From positions 2,916,585 to 2,980,584 of the forward strand of contig NZ_AP021884.1 of the NCBI RefSeq assembly GCF_009938015.1: a stretch of DNA of 64,000 nucleotides, given 5' to 3'. The stretch comes from Sulfuriferula plumbiphila. GTDB taxonomy: Bacteria; Pseudomonadota; Gammaproteobacteria; Burkholderiales; Sulfuriferulaceae. How positions within the stretch are numbered: the stretch's first letter is position 1; every line of letters starts with the position of its first letter. Under the pieces are notes generated by a model. The model saw only the letters and a program-made list of their open reading frames with translations. It was not told the DNA's origin and did not search any database. Shown here piece by piece: positions 16,764 to 26,477 of this stretch. Position numbers and translations under genes: made by a program.

Positions 16764-17332
16764 ATTACCGCGCTGCTTTCTGGTTCCCCATCGGCCTGCT
16801 TGCGGCGCTCGCGGGTCTCTCGCTGTGGCTGCAATACGCGGTGCAGGCACCCAGTACCGGCGGGCCAGGCGGCAGCAAACACATCGCCGATTACATCGTG
16901 GAGAATTTCCATGCCACGCGTACCGATATCACCGGGAAAACGGAAAATACCCTGAGCGCGCACAAGACCCAGCATTTTCTCGACGACGACACCACCGAGC
17001 TGGAAGCGCCCGACTTTACCGCATTCGACAAGCAGGGCGGCAGCGTGAATATCCGCTCCGCGCGTGGCTACGTATCCAGCAAGGGCGACGTCATCATCTT
17101 TACCGGGAAAGTGGTGCTGGTGCGCGACCTGCACGATGCGCAAGGCCCGCTCACCCTGACGACGGACTACCTCAAAGTCATCCCGAAACAGCACCTGATG
17201 CTCACCAATCGTCCCGCCCTGATACAGGGCAAAAACATCGTAATCCATGCCGGCGCCCTGCAAATGAATAGCCAAACCCGCGAACTGCTGCTCACCCATC
17301 ACGTCAAAACCCACTATGAACCCAACCATTAA
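16760..17332 (+). CDS. lptC: LPS export protein LptC
   Basis: A 190-residue bitopic protein with one N-terminal transmembrane segment (about 7-27: WFPIGLLAALAGLSLWLQYA) and a periplasmic beta-jellyroll (FHATRTDITGKTENTLSAHK at about 50-69, KVVLVRDLHDAQGPLTLTTD at about 118). LptC joins LptBFG to the LptA bridge in LPS transport. The start overlaps the kdsC stop, and its end overlaps lptA by 17 bp, so the three are coupled. Confidence 0.9.
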   Translation: MNYRAAFWFPIGLLAALAGLSLWLQYAVQAPSTGGPGGSKHIADYIVENFHATRTDITGKTENTLSAHKTQHFLDDDTTELEAPDFTAFDKQGGSVNIRSARGYVSSKGDVIIFTGKVVLVRDLHDAQGPLTLTTDYLKVIPKQHLMLTNRPALIQGKNIVIHAGALQMNSQTRELLLTHHVKTHYEPNH

Positions 17333-17921
17333 ACCCCGGCTGGCAGCCCTGTTGCTGCTGTTTCCGCTGCTCCTGGCGGGCGCACCCGTGCTGGCTGAAA
17401 AGGCCGACCGCAGCAAGCCAGTCAATATAGAGGCAGACAGCGTCACCGTGGACGACCTGCACAAGGTCAGCATTTATCTCGGCAATGTGGTGCTGGTGCA
17501 GGGCACCATGACCTTGCATGCCGACAAGATCGAGGTGCATCAGGACGCGGCGGGCTTCAACAGTGCCACCGCCTATGGCAACCCGGTCAGCTTTCGCCAG
17601 AAGCGCGACGGCGTGGATGAATACATCGAAGGCTTTGCCAAGCGCATGCAATACGACGGCAAACCGGGGACGCTGCAGCTGTTTGACGACGCCCGTCTCA
17701 AGCGCGGCGCGGACGAATTGCGCGGCAGCTATATCTCCTATAATGCCAACACGGAATTTTTTGAGGTCAAAGGCGGCAACAATACGGCCACCTCTCCGGC
17801 TGGCCGCAAAGGCAGGGTAAGCGCGGTGATCCAGCCGAAACCGGCCAAACCGGGCCAGGCAGCGCCCACTGCACCGCCCCTGCCACCCAAACCGATCAAC
17901 GGCGTACCGAAGACCCCATGA
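17316..17921 (+). CDS. lptA: LPS transport periplasmic bridge protein LptA
   Basis: A 201-residue protein with a signal peptide (about 1-27, cleavage after VLA). The OstA-like jellyroll includes [20 protein letters not shown] (about 36-55) and [12 protein letters not shown]. The C-terminus (about 165-201) is a Pro/Ala/Lys-rich tail beyond the folded domain. LptA oligomers carry LPS across the periplasm to LptDE. It is overlapped at the start by lptC and at the stop by lptB (ATGA at 17918). Confidence 0.92.
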   Translation: MNPTIKPRLAALLLLFPLLLAGAPVLAEKADRSKPVNIEADSVTVDDLHKVSIYLGNVVLVQGTMTLHADKIEVHQDAAGFNSATAYGNPVSFRQKRDGVDEYIEGFAKRMQYDGKPGTLQLFDDARLKRGADELRGSYISYNANTEFFEVKGGNNTATSPAGRKGRVSAVIQPKPAKPGQAAPTAPPLPPKPINGVPKTP

Positions 17922-18640
17922 GCGAACTCAAGGCAGAACACCTCAGAAAGAGTTACCAGTCGCGCCTGGTAGTCAAGGATGTATCACTGGAAGTGCGTAG
18001 CGGCGAAGTCGTCGGCCTGCTCGGTCCCAACGGCGCAGGCAAGACCACCTGTTTTTACATGATCGTCGGCCTGGTGCGGCTGGATGCCGGGCACATCAGT
18101 CTGGATAGCAATAATCTGGGAACCATGCCCATCCACCGCCGTGCAGCACTGGGCCTGAGCTATCTGCCGCAGGAGGCTTCCATTTTCCGCAAGCTTACGG
18201 TAGCGGAAAACATCCGCGCCATCCTCGAGCTCAAGGACTATGGCGAAGCGGACATCAACACCCATCTCGACAATCTGCTCGAAGACCTGCACGTCACCCA
18301 TCTGCGCGACGCCTCCGCCATCAGCCTGTCCGGGGGGGAACGGCGGCGCGTGGAAATCGCTCGCGCGCTGGCGATGAATCCACGCTTCATCCTGCTCGAC
18401 GAGCCGTTCGCGGGGATTGATCCGATTGCCGTGCTGGACATCCAGAAGCTGATCCGGTTTCTGACCGAACGTGACATCGGCGTACTGATCACCGACCACA
18501 ACGTACGCGAGACCCTGGGCATCTGCGACCGCGCCTACATTATTAACGAAGGCACGGTGATGGCCGCTGGCAAGCCGGAGGAAATCATTTACAATGAAAA
18601 CGTAAGGAAGGTTTATCTGGGCGAACATTTCCGCCTGTAA
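17918..18640 (+). CDS. lptB: LPS export ABC transporter ATP-binding protein LptB
   Basis: A 240-residue ABC ATPase. Walker A is [17 protein letters not shown] (about 32-48), the Q-loop is YLPQEASIF (about 84), the signature is [16 protein letters not shown] (about 135-150), and Walker B is [14 protein letters not shown], followed by the switch His in [10 protein letters not shown] (about 191). It powers LptFG to lift LPS out of the inner membrane; lptFG are not in the window. It is coupled to lptA and followed by rpoN after 83 bp. Confidence 0.96.
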   Translation: MSELKAEHLRKSYQSRLVVKDVSLEVRSGEVVGLLGPNGAGKTTCFYMIVGLVRLDAGHISLDSNNLGTMPIHRRAALGLSYLPQEASIFRKLTVAENIRAILELKDYGEADINTHLDNLLEDLHVTHLRDASAISLSGGERRRVEIARALAMNPRFILLDEPFAGIDPIAVLDIQKLIRFLTERDIGVLITDHNVRETLGICDRAYIINEGTVMAAGKPEEIIYNENVRKVYLGEHFRL

Positions 18641-18723
18641 TTTTTACGTCCTCAAGTAAACAGCAACTGTTCCGTAGATAATCTCATCGCGCGCATAGCA
18701 AGCTTGGGACCTGGCACCCAAAC

Positions 18724-20163
18724 ATGAAACACAGTTTACAACTCAAGCTCTCACAGCATCTCACGTTGACGCCGCAACTGCAGCAGTCCATCCGGCTGTT
18801 GCAGTTGTCCACGCTTGAGTTGAACCAGGAACTGGAGCAGATACTCCAGGACAACCCGTTGCTGGAACGCGTGGACAATCTGGATGACGGCGAGACTCAC
18901 ATCAATGGCAGCGACCCCGAGCTGCGCAGCGAAGCGCCCACCGAAACCAGCAGCGTGGCCGATAGCTCCCCGGAGCCAGAGGCACGCGAACTGGCCGACA
19001 TCGACTGGGAAAGCGAAGGCAGCTACGGCTCGCCCGACGATGACGACGAAGACCGCGAGTATCAGCAACCCTCCACCGAGACCACTTCGCTGCGCGATCA
19101 TCTGGTCTGGCAGCTTAATCTCACCCCGCTGTCGGAGCGCGACAAGCGTCTGGTTCTGCTGTTGATCGATGCGCTGGACGAAGGCGGCTACCTGTCGCAA
19201 AGCCTGCAGGACATCGTGGAAATGTTGCCGCCGGAGCTGGAAATCGAGCTCGACGACTTGCAGATCGCGCTCAAACATTTGCAAAATCTGGAACCCACCG
19301 GCGTCGGCGCGCGCAATCTGTCCGAATGCCTCACCCTCCAGCTGCTGGCGCTGCCAGCGGATACCCCCCATCGCGATTGTGCACTGACCATAGCGGGCAC
19401 CCATTTGAGTGAGTTGGCGACGCGCGATTACATTGGGCTCAAACGCAAACTGCACTGCGATGATGACGAACTGCGCAATGCACGTGACCTGATTACCCAC
19501 CTCAACCCCAAGCCGGGTGCCGGTTTTGGCGAATCCGATACGCGCTACATCGTGCCGGATGTCATCGTGAAAAAAGTCAAGGGCCTGTGGGTGGCAAGCC
19601 TCAACCCTGACGCCATGCCCAAGCTGCGCATCAACCGCATGTACGCCGACATCCTGTCGCGCAACCGCGACAGCGGCCACCAGCACCTGGCCAGCCAGAT
19701 GCAGGAAGCCAAATGGCTGATCAAGAACGTCATGCAGCGTTTTGAAACCATTCTCAAGGTGTCGCAAAGCATTATTGACCGCCAGCGCCATTTCTTCGAG
19801 CACGGCGAGGTGGCCATGCGCCCGCTGGTGCTGCGCGAGATTGCCGAGACCGTGGAACTGCACGAATCCACCATTTCGCGCGTCACCACGCAAAAATTCA
19901 TGATGACGCCGCGCGGCATTTATGAACTTAAATACTTTTTCGGCAGTCACGTCAGTACGGAGACGGGTGGCGCCTGTTCGGCAACTGCCATCCGCGCACT
20001 CATCAAACAACTGGTAGCCGCAGAAAACAGCAAGAAACCCCTATCTGACGGGCAGATTGCAGACCTGCTTGGCCAGCAAGGCATCGTGGTGGCACGCCGC
20101 ACCATCGCCAAATACCGGGAATCCCTGCAAATATCGCCCGCCAGTCAGCGCAAGTCGCTCTAA
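18724..20163 (+). CDS. rpoN: RNA polymerase sigma-54 factor
   Basis: A 479-residue protein. The Gln-rich region I is at the N-terminus (LSQHLTLTPQLQQSIRLLQL, about 9-28), followed by an acidic region II (about 55-115). The core-binding domain follows, with a DNA-binding HTH near 375 (ESTISRVTTQKF) and the RpoN box ARRTIAKYRE near 458. Sigma-54 directs RNA polymerase to -24/-12 promoters and needs AAA+ activators. The pilin gene at 12349 in this window has such a promoter. Its neighbours (lptB before, hpf-ptsN after) are the conserved arrangement. Confidence 0.97.
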   Translation: MKHSLQLKLSQHLTLTPQLQQSIRLLQLSTLELNQELEQILQDNPLLERVDNLDDGETHINGSDPELRSEAPTETSSVADSSPEPEARELADIDWESEGSYGSPDDDDEDREYQQPSTETTSLRDHLVWQLNLTPLSERDKRLVLLLIDALDEGGYLSQSLQDIVEMLPPELEIELDDLQIALKHLQNLEPTGVGARNLSECLTLQLLALPADTPHRDCALTIAGTHLSELATRDYIGLKRKLHCDDDELRNARDLITHLNPKPGAGFGESDTRYIVPDVIVKKVKGLWVASLNPDAMPKLRINRMYADILSRNRDSGHQHLASQMQEAKWLIKNVMQRFETILKVSQSIIDRQRHFFEHGEVAMRPLVLREIAETVELHESTISRVTTQKFMMTPRGIYELKYFFGSHVSTETGGACSATAIRALIKQLVAAENSKKPLSDGQIADLLGQQGIVVARRTIAKYRESLQISPASQRKSL

Positions 20164-20181
20164 CCGCAAGAAAGGAACAAC

Positions 20182-20517
20182 ATGAACCTCACCATCACCG
20201 GCCACCATCTGGAAATCACCCCCGCCATTCGCAGCTATATCGTATCCAAAATGGATCGGGTCAAACGCCATTTCGACCACGTCATCGACATCAACGTCAT
20301 CATGACCGTGGAAAAACTCAAACACATCGTGGAAGCCAACGTACACCTGCGCGGCAAGGATATTTTCGTGCAGGCTGAAGATGCCGACATGTACGCCGCG
20401 ATTGACGGCCTCACCGACAAACTCGACCGTCAGGTGGTCAAACACAAGGAAAAACACGGCAATGTGCACCAGGCACAAGGTGCCGTCAAACATCAGGCTG
20501 CGGACACGTCCGAATAA
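20182..20517 (+). CDS. hpf: Ribosome hibernation promoting factor (short form)
   Basis: A 111-residue protein with the HPF/YfiA fold: MNLTITGHHLEITPAIRSYI at the start and EANVHLRGKDIFVQAEDADM at about 52-71, followed by a basic Lys/His-rich end. Without the long C-terminal dimerisation domain, it is the short HPF that forms 100S ribosomes together with RMF in gammaproteobacteria. A ribosome site, AAAGGA, lies 8 bp before the ATG. Its place after rpoN is conserved. Confidence 0.93.
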   Translation: MNLTITGHHLEITPAIRSYIVSKMDRVKRHFDHVIDINVIMTVEKLKHIVEANVHLRGKDIFVQAEDADMYAAIDGLTDKLDRQVVKHKEKHGNVHQAQGAVKHQAADTSE

Positions 20518-20527
20518 ACGCGACAAC

Positions 20528-20983
20528 ATGAACCTGATTGTCCCGCTGCTGCCACCGGCCCATATCCTGCTGGATGTGGAAGTCAGCAGCAAAAAACGCC
20601 TGTTCGAATATGTGGCGGAACTGTTTGAAACACGCATTGCGCTGTCGCATGACACGGTTTTCGACAGCCTGCTGGCCCGCGAAAAACTCGGCTCAACTGC
20701 ACTCGGCCATGGCATCGCCATCCCGCATGGCCGTATCAAGGGTCTCAAACAGGCCAATGGCGCGCTGCTGCGCCTGCGCACAGCGATTGCGTTTGACGCC
20801 CCCGACAACGCTCCGGTCGCGCTGCTGTTCATCCTGCTGGTACCCGTGCAAGCCACCGACCAGCATTTGCAAATCCTCGGCGAACTGGCACAGATGTTCA
20901 GTGATAAACGCCTGCGCGAAGCCTTGATCAGCGCACCGGATGCAGCGGCTGTGCACGCCCTGATCGCTGCCTGGAGCGCCTGA
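20528..20983 (+). CDS. ptsN: Nitrogen-regulatory PTS EIIA component
   Basis: A 151-residue protein from ATG 20528. The PTS EIIA-2 domain has the phosphorylatable His in GHGIAIPHGRIKG (about 59-71), with upstream LLAREKLGSTAL. EIIA-Ntr accepts phosphate from NPr and regulates K+ transport and other targets. It begins 10 bp after hpf and overlaps hprK by 1 bp. The HPr and EI partners are not in this window. Confidence 0.95.
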   Translation: MNLIVPLLPPAHILLDVEVSSKKRLFEYVAELFETRIALSHDTVFDSLLAREKLGSTALGHGIAIPHGRIKGLKQANGALLRLRTAIAFDAPDNAPVALLFILLVPVQATDQHLQILGELAQMFSDKRLREALISAPDAAAVHALIAAWSA

Positions 20984-21927
20984 TGACCACCTCGATTCCG
21001 GTCAGCCGGATGTATGAGGCAATGCGCCAGACGCTGGAACTCAACTGGGTATCCGGCAAACAGGGGGGCAGCAAGCAACTGGCTGGCGACACCGTGCAGA
21101 AACCATCGCTGGCACTGGTGGGCCATCTCAATTTCGTCCACCCCAACCGCGTGCAGGTACTGGGTTGCGCGGAGATGGACTACCTGCGCAGTCTCGGCAA
21201 TGAGGCCATGGCCCAGGCCATCCGCAGCCTGTTTTCCACCGAGCTGGCCGCGGTAATCGTGGCCAATGGCGAGCCGGTGCCGGCGGATCTGCTGGCGGCT
21301 TCCGAAGCCAGCCAGACGCCGCTGTTCACCTCACCGCAGGCCAGCCCGCAGTTAATGTCGGTGCTGTCACACTACCTCACCCAGGTATTGGCTGAATCCG
21401 TCAGCGTGCACGGTGTAATGCTCGAAGTCATTGGCCTCGGCGTGATGATTACCGGCGACGCTGCGGTCGGCAAGAGCGAGCTGGCACTGGAGTTGATCAC
21501 GCGCGGCCACCGCCTGATAGCGGACGACATGGTGGATATGTACAAGGTCGCACCCGAAACCCTGGAGACCCATTGCCCACCGCTGTTGCAGGATTTTCTG
21601 GAAGTGCGCGGCCTGGGTATCCTCAACATCCGCACCCTGTTCGGCGAAACCGCCGTCAAGCTGCAAAAGAACCTCAAGCTCATCGTGCACCTGAAGGCCC
21701 CGGAAGACGAGCCGCGTGAAGGCATTTCGCGGCTGGACATGCACGCATCGAGCGAAGTCATCCTCGGCGTGACCGTGCCCAAGGTGCGCATTCCGGTTGC
21801 CGCCGGACGCAACCTGGCAGTGCTGGTGGAAGTCGCTGCGCGCAATCACATTCTGCGCATGCGCGGCATCAACAGTGCCGAGCAGTTCATCGCCCGCCAG
21901 CAACAGTTCCTGGACGGAAACACCTGA
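20983..21927 (+). CDS. hprK: HPr kinase/phosphorylase
   Basis: A 314-residue protein with the HprK N-terminal domain (about 1-135). The kinase domain has the Walker [19 protein letters not shown] (about 157-174), the catalytic [10 protein letters not shown] near 177, and the HprK signature [17 protein letters not shown] (about 205-221). In betaproteobacteria it phosphorylates or dephosphorylates HPr at serine. It is tightly linked to ptsN and rapZ (1-bp overlaps at both ends). Confidence 0.96.
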   Translation: MTTSIPVSRMYEAMRQTLELNWVSGKQGGSKQLAGDTVQKPSLALVGHLNFVHPNRVQVLGCAEMDYLRSLGNEAMAQAIRSLFSTELAAVIVANGEPVPADLLAASEASQTPLFTSPQASPQLMSVLSHYLTQVLAESVSVHGVMLEVIGLGVMITGDAAVGKSELALELITRGHRLIADDMVDMYKVAPETLETHCPPLLQDFLEVRGLGILNIRTLFGETAVKLQKNLKLIVHLKAPEDEPREGISRLDMHASSEVILGVTVPKVRIPVAAGRNLAVLVEVAARNHILRMRGINSAEQFIARQQQFLDGNT

Positions 21928-22760
21928 TGCGCCTTGTCCTGATCAGCGGCCTGTCCGGCTCCGGCAAAAGCATTGCGCTCAACGTGCTGGAGGACGCGGG
22001 TTATTATTGCATCGACAACCTGCCTGCCAACCTGTTGCCGGAAACCATACGCTTTCTGTCCGGGCATGGTTACGACAGGGCGGGTATCAGCGTGGATGCC
22101 CGTAGCGGCGAGTCGTTCCGCGAATTGCCCGGCCTGGTAACGGAATTACGCAAGCAGGTGGACTTGCGCCTGATTTTTCTGGAATCCAAAATCGAAACCC
22201 TGGTGCGGCGTTTTTCCGAAACGCGCCGCCGCCACCCGCTGAGCAGCGACGCGCGCTCGCTGCGCGAGGCCATCGTGCATGAGCGCGACCTGCTCGGCGA
22301 CATTGCCGAACTCGGCCAGCGCATTGACACCAGCGACCTTTCCGCCAACAGCCTGCGCGCCTGGATCAAGGACATTATTGCGCTGGAAAACGCCGGGTTC
22401 ACCCTGCTGTTCACTTCGTTCGGCTTCAAGCATGGCATCCCGCTCGACGCCGACCTGGTGTTCGACGTGCGCTGCCTGCCCAATCCGCACTACGATCTCA
22501 AACTGCGCCCGCAAACCGGGCGCGATGCCGATGTCATCGCCTTTCTCGATAGCGTTCCCGAAGTCGCCGACATGCTCGCCGACATTCGCGCCTACGTGGC
22601 CAAATGGCTGCCCTGCTACATCCGCGACAACCGCGCCTATCTCACCGTGGCCATTGGCTGCACCGGCGGCCAGCATCGTTCGGTGTATTTTGCCGAGCGC
22701 CTCGCCGCGCATTTTGTCGCCACCCGGCAAACCCTGGTACGCCATCGGGAGCTGGCGTGA
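21927..22760 (+). CDS. rapZ: RNase adapter protein RapZ
   Basis: A 277-residue protein. The N-terminal P-loop ATPase has [20 protein letters not shown] (about 4-23). The C-terminal RNA-binding domain has [20 protein letters not shown] (about 237-256), a strongly conserved segment. RapZ binds small RNAs or nucleotides and modulates glucosamine-6-phosphate synthesis in enterobacteria; the role in betaproteobacteria is less known. It overlaps hprK by 1 bp and the next gene by 4 bp. Confidence 0.95.
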   Translation: MRLVLISGLSGSGKSIALNVLEDAGYYCIDNLPANLLPETIRFLSGHGYDRAGISVDARSGESFRELPGLVTELRKQVDLRLIFLESKIETLVRRFSETRRRHPLSSDARSLREAIVHERDLLGDIAELGQRIDTSDLSANSLRAWIKDIIALENAGFTLLFTSFGFKHGIPLDADLVFDVRCLPNPHYDLKLRPQTGRDADVIAFLDSVPEVADMLADIRAYVAKWLPCYIRDNRAYLTVAIGCTGGQHRSVYFAERLAAHFVATRQTLVRHRELA

Positions 22761-23131
22761 AATATCATCACCTGTTGCGCCCCGGCGACTGGCTGGTGCT
22801 GGCAGCGGGCGGCATCACCGTAGCCGGCCTGGCGCTCACCTTCTGGTCTGGCGCGCCGGGGCAGCGCCTGGTCATCAAGCGCGGCGGGCAGCTGTTTCTG
22901 GAAACCTCCCTCAACTACCCGCGCACCGTCGATGTGCCCGGCCCGCTGGGCACCACGCGCGTCGAGATCGCCGACCACCGCGCGCGCGTATTGTCTGACC
23001 CCGGCCCGCGCCAGCTGTGCGTGCACCAGGGCTGGCTGAGCCGCGCAGGCCAGGCCGCCATCTGCCTGCCCAATCAGGTCAGTGTGGAAATCGCGGGGCG
23101 CGTAAAACGCTATGACAGTCTCAACTATTAG
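22757..23131 (+). CDS. NusG domain II-containing membrane-anchored protein
   Basis: A 124-residue protein from GTG 22757 (GTGA overlap with rapZ). It has one N-terminal transmembrane helix (about 10-32: [20 protein letters not shown]), then a small beta-barrel domain with [37 protein letters not shown] and VSVEI. The cysteines in QLCVHQGW and AAICLPN match NusG_II domain proteins. These often sit beside ApbE/FMN-linked or Gx-transporter genes and are thought to act at the periplasmic face. Function is unproven. It overlaps the next gene by 20 bp. Confidence 0.75.
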   Translation: MKYHHLLRPGDWLVLAAGGITVAGLALTFWSGAPGQRLVIKRGGQLFLETSLNYPRTVDVPGPLGTTRVEIADHRARVLSDPGPRQLCVHQGWLSRAGQAAICLPNQVSVEIAGRVKRYDSLNY

Positions 23132-23654
23132 CCTCAAGGCCAGCCCGGAGGATCACCGCATCGCGCGCATGGCGGCGCTGGCGATCGGGCTGACCCTGAT
23201 GGAAGCGGCGCTGCCCTCCCCGCTGCCCGGCGTCAAACCCGGACTGGCGAATATCGTCACGCTGCTGGTGCTCAAACAGCATGGCATGCGCACTGCTGCG
23301 TGGGTCTCTGCGTTGCGTGTGGTGGCTGGCAGCCTGCTGCTGGGCAGCTTCCTGACACCCGGATTTTTCCTCAGCGCGGGCGGTGCGATTGCCAGCCTGG
23401 CTCTGCTGTGGCTGGCACGACACCTGCCTGAACAACTGTTCGGTACGGTCAGCCTGAGCGTGCTCGCCGCCTTCGCGCACATCGCCGGGCAGCTGGGGAT
23501 TGTTTATTTCTGGCTGATCCCCACGCCTGGCGTGCTCTACCTCACCCCGCTGTTTGGCACCGCCGCACTGGTGTTCGGCCTGGTCAACGGGCTGGCTGCG
23601 GCACACCTGCTGGCTGCTCCTCTCACTGCCACCGTCACTCAGGATTCCGCATGA
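23112..23654 (+). CDS. Gx transporter family / heptaprenyl diphosphate synthase component I-like membrane protein
   Basis: A 180-residue protein with five or six hydrophobic helices. The signature PLPGVKPGLANIVTLLVLKQ (about 37-56) defines the Hpre_diP_synt_I/Gx family. Despite that name, most members are membrane proteins likely to act as small S-component-like transporters. It is paired with the NusG_II protein, which it overlaps, and followed by ubiX (4-bp overlap). Prenyl synthase activity should not be assumed. Confidence 0.75.
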   Translation: MTVSTISLKASPEDHRIARMAALAIGLTLMEAALPSPLPGVKPGLANIVTLLVLKQHGMRTAAWVSALRVVAGSLLLGSFLTPGFFLSAGGAIASLALLWLARHLPEQLFGTVSLSVLAAFAHIAGQLGIVYFWLIPTPGVLYLTPLFGTAALVFGLVNGLAAAHLLAAPLTATVTQDSA

Positions 23655-24277
23655 ACCCACCGCGCACCGTCACTCTTGCCTTGACCGGCGCCTCGGGCAT
23701 GGCTTACGGCCTGCGTCTGCTGGAGTGCCTGCTGCAGGCGGATGTACAGGTATACCTGCTAGCTTCCAGCGCCGCGCATATCGTCGCCAAACAGGAGCTG
23801 GGCCTCACACTGCCCGCGCGCACTGCCGAACTGGAGGCGTTTCTCAGCCAGCGCTATCAGGCCAGACCCGGCCAGTTGCGCGCATTTGGCCGCGAGGAAT
23901 GGTTTGCGCCGGTCGCCTCCGGCTCGAATCCGGCGCATGCCATGGTGGTGTGCCCGTGCACCATGGGCACGCTGGCGGCGATTGCACAGGGGCTGGCCGA
24001 CAACCTCATCGGGCGCGCTGCCGACGTGGCCATCAAGGAGCAGCGCAAACTCATCCTGGTACCGCGCGAAACCCCTTACTCCGCGCTGCATCTGGAAAAC
24101 ATGCTGAAGCTGGCCCGGCTGGGCGCGGTCATCCTGCCGCCCAATCCCGGCTTCTACCACCATCCACGCCGTATCGAAGACCTGGTGGATTTCGTGGTGG
24201 CGCGTATCCTCGACCATCTCCATATCGCGCACGAACTGATGGCACGATGGGGAGACAGGAACGGTGATCCAGTGTGA
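23651..24277 (+). CDS. ubiX: Flavin prenyltransferase UbiX
   Basis: A 208-residue flavoprotein. The Rossmann-like start is VTLALTGASGMAYGLRLLEC (about 7-26). VVCPCTMGTLAAIAQGLADN (about 98-117) and RKLILVPRETPYS (about 132-144) are the FMN and dimethylallyl phosphate binding segments. It makes prenylated FMN for the UbiD decarboxylase in ubiquinone synthesis. The start overlaps the preceding gene by 4 bp, and the stop overlaps the LON-domain gene. Confidence 0.93.
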   Translation: MNPPRTVTLALTGASGMAYGLRLLECLLQADVQVYLLASSAAHIVAKQELGLTLPARTAELEAFLSQRYQARPGQLRAFGREEWFAPVASGSNPAHAMVVCPCTMGTLAAIAQGLADNLIGRAADVAIKEQRKLILVPRETPYSALHLENMLKLARLGAVILPPNPGFYHHPRRIEDLVDFVVARILDHLHIAHELMARWGDRNGDPV

Positions 24278-24915
24278 ATTGGCTCAAGAAAAGTCTGCCG
24301 CTGATATTTGATCGGATACACAACGTGCAAACACTGGAAATCCCCATCTTCACCCTGAATAGGGTGCTCTATCCTGACAGCCTGTTGCCGCTGAAAATCT
24401 TCGAACAGCGCTATATGGACATGGCCAAGGCCTGCATGAAAGACCAGTTGCCGTTTGGTGTGTGCCTGATCCGGAGCGGCGCGGAAGTCGGCTCGCCGGC
24501 TGCGCCCCATGCCGTCGGCACGCTTGCCCGGATCATCGACTGGGATATGCCGCAACTGGGGATATTGCATATTACCGCACGCGGCGGACAACGCTTCTTG
24601 ATCGAGGATAGTGAGGCCGGTGCCAATGGCCTGGTGCATGCCCAGGCGCGCCTGATCACGCCGGAAACAGCGCAACCCGTGCCCTCCGAATATGCCCCCT
24701 GCCAGGACGTGCTACGCCACATTATCGAAGAACTGGGCGAATCACACTTTGCCCCATTGCAAATGGAGGATGCCGCCTGGGTCGGCTACCGGCTGGCCGA
24801 AGTCCTGCCGATCAGGCCCTCCGCCAGGCAGGATTTGCTGGAAATGAACGACAGCACGACGCGCCTGCAAATCCTGCTGGGGTTTCTCAAACGTCAGGGA
24901 CTGGCAGAGAAATAA
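24274..24915 (+). CDS. LON substrate-binding domain protein
   Basis: A 213-residue protein. The Lon N-terminal fold has LEIPIFTLNRVLYPDSLLPL (about 20-39), then KIFEQRYMDM and FGVCLIRSGAEVG. No AAA+ or protease domain follows, so it is a stand-alone LON-domain (YcbN/Lon_substr_bdg) protein of unknown role. The GTG start at 24274 overlaps the ubiX stop; a second GTG at 24325 would remove 17 residues and give the usual family start, so the start is uncertain. Confidence 0.8.
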   Translation: MNWLKKSLPLIFDRIHNVQTLEIPIFTLNRVLYPDSLLPLKIFEQRYMDMAKACMKDQLPFGVCLIRSGAEVGSPAAPHAVGTLARIIDWDMPQLGILHITARGGQRFLIEDSEAGANGLVHAQARLITPETAQPVPSEYAPCQDVLRHIIEELGESHFAPLQMEDAAWVGYRLAEVLPIRPSARQDLLEMNDSTTRLQILLGFLKRQGLAEK

Positions 24916-25045
24916 ATGGGCGGATAGCAGGACCGGGCGTCGCGCAGCTGTCGCCATCCTATGAAATAACCCACGGCAGCCGGCCAGACCTCCGGAGCGC
25001 GCCATGCTTTCGACCTGGCTGCCATGACGCAGACAGTACACTCAT

Positions 25046-26038
25046 TTACTGCGAGCTTTCTGCCTTGCGGTCGCGGTTCAGCAAATCCTCCACCACGGTG
25101 CGCGGCTGTACACCTTCGTAGAGTACCCGGCACACTGCGTGGGTAATGGGCATGTCGACGCCCAGCGTGGTGGCCAGCCTGTCCACTTCGCGTGCAGTAG
25201 TGACGCCTTCCGCTATGTGACCAAGGGCGCCCAGGATGGCTTCCAGGCTCTCGCCTGCGGCCAGGCGCAAGCCAAGCTGGCGGTTGCGTGACAGGTCGCC
25301 GGTACAGGTCAGGATCAGATCGCCCATGCCGGTGAGCCCCATGAAGGTTTCCATCCTGCCGCCCAGCGCCACACCGAGGCGGGTGATTTCGGCCACGCTG
25401 CGGGTAATCAGCGCAGCGCGGGCGTTATGGCCGAAATGCAGTCCATCGGAAATGCCGGCGGCGATGGCGATGACGTTTTTCAATGCGCCGCCCAGCTCCA
25501 CGCCAATCACATCGTTGCTGGTATACACGCGCAAACGGCCGCCGTGCAGCGCGGCACCCGCTTCACGTAACGCAGCCGTGTCGCTTGCCGCCAGGGTGAG
25601 CGCAGCCGGCAGCCCGGCGGCGACTTCCTGAGCAAAGCTGGGACCGGATAACACGCCGCGCGCCACATAGTCGGGCAGCTCTTCCTGCGCCACCTGATGC
25701 GGCAGCTTCATGGTTCCCGCTTCAAAACCTTTACATACCCAGATCACCGGCACGCGATTATTGAGTGCAGCCAGTTGCTTCAGCACGCTGCGAAATGCAC
25801 CGCTGGGCGTTGCAACCAGAATGAGTTCGGCGTGTGCCACAATGCCAGGCAGGTCGGCACTCAGGGCGAGATGGTCAGGCAGCGTCACGCCGGGCAGGTA
25901 GCGCGGATTGCTGCGTGCTGCATTCATGCTGGCGATCTGATCGGCACCGCGTGCCCATAGCGTCACTGCATGGCGCGAGGCAAGCGTCACCGCCAGCGCG
26001 GTACCCCAGGCACCCGCGCCGAGGATGACGATATTCAT
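25046..26038 (-). CDS. gpsA: NAD(P)-dependent glycerol-3-phosphate dehydrogenase
   Basis: A 330-residue protein from ATG 26038. The N-terminal Rossmann domain is [20 protein letters not shown]. Substrate segments include [16 protein letters not shown] (about 137), [20 protein letters not shown] (about 188, catalytic Lys) and [21 protein letters not shown] (split at about 236-256). It reduces dihydroxyacetone phosphate to sn-glycerol-3-phosphate for phospholipids. It is the third gene after secB and the SH3 gene, overlapping the latter by 4 bp. It converges on the LON-domain gene across 130 bp. Confidence 0.96.
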   Translation of the reverse strand: MNIVILGAGAWGTALAVTLASRHAVTLWARGADQIASMNAARSNPRYLPGVTLPDHLALSADLPGIVAHAELILVATPSGAFRSVLKQLAALNNRVPVIWVCKGFEAGTMKLPHQVAQEELPDYVARGVLSGPSFAQEVAAGLPAALTLAASDTAALREAGAALHGGRLRVYTSNDVIGVELGGALKNVIAIAAGISDGLHFGHNARAALITRSVAEITRLGVALGGRMETFMGLTGMGDLILTCTGDLSRNRQLGLRLAAGESLEAILGALGHIAEGVTTAREVDRLATTLGVDMPITHAVCRVLYEGVQPRTVVEDLLNRDRKAESSQ

Positions 26039-26475
26039 GCGCCCCACACCTGACTGAGCCTGATGTAGCCGCTGCTGTTGTCGGGCAGGCGCACCCGCGC
26101 CCAGCCGCCCGGCAGGGTTTCCTGCCATTCCAGCAGCACGCCTTTTTCGACACGTGCGCTAATTGCGGCGCTGCCCTGTGCGGCGGCACGGATCTCACCC
26201 TGCGCGGCAGTCACCACCAGCATACGTTTGTCAGCCAGCCTGGCAGCCTCCACCCAGGCCAGCGCGCCGCTGCTGTCGCGCACTTTCAGCCAGTTGTCCA
26301 CGCTCACCACCACTTCCACCGGATAGCCGCGCCCGATGACAAACAGCCGCTTGGCCAGGGTGGAGGGCGCGTCGTACAGGATCGCTGCCGGTGCGGCAAC
26401 CGAGCGATAGTCGAGCGCCTGCGCGGGCAGCGCAATCAGCGCAGACAGGGCCAGTAGCAGGCGCAGTGCTGTCAT
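26035..26475 (-). CDS. Secreted bacterial SH3-domain protein
   Basis: A 146-residue protein with a signal peptide ([20 protein letters not shown], cleaved after AQA). Two SH3-like repeats follow, about residues 22-82 ([20 protein letters not shown]) and 83-144 ([20 protein letters not shown]). Such proteins bind peptidoglycan or other periplasmic ligands. It lies between secB (2 bp upstream) and gpsA (4-bp overlap), a frequent betaproteobacterial order. Exact function is unknown. Confidence 0.82.
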   Translation of the reverse strand: MTALRLLLALSALIALPAQALDYRSVAAPAAILYDAPSTLAKRLFVIGRGYPVEVVVSVDNWLKVRDSSGALAWVEAARLADKRMLVVTAAQGEIRAAAQGSAAISARVEKGVLLEWQETLPGGWARVRLPDNSSGYIRLSQVWGA

Positions 26476-26477
26476 GT

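Noticed and set aside
24915-25046. Inverted bases GGCAGCC...GGCTGCC between the LON-domain gene and gpsA as a terminator.
   Set aside because: The loop is about 40 nt and there is no T-run, so termination is not supported.
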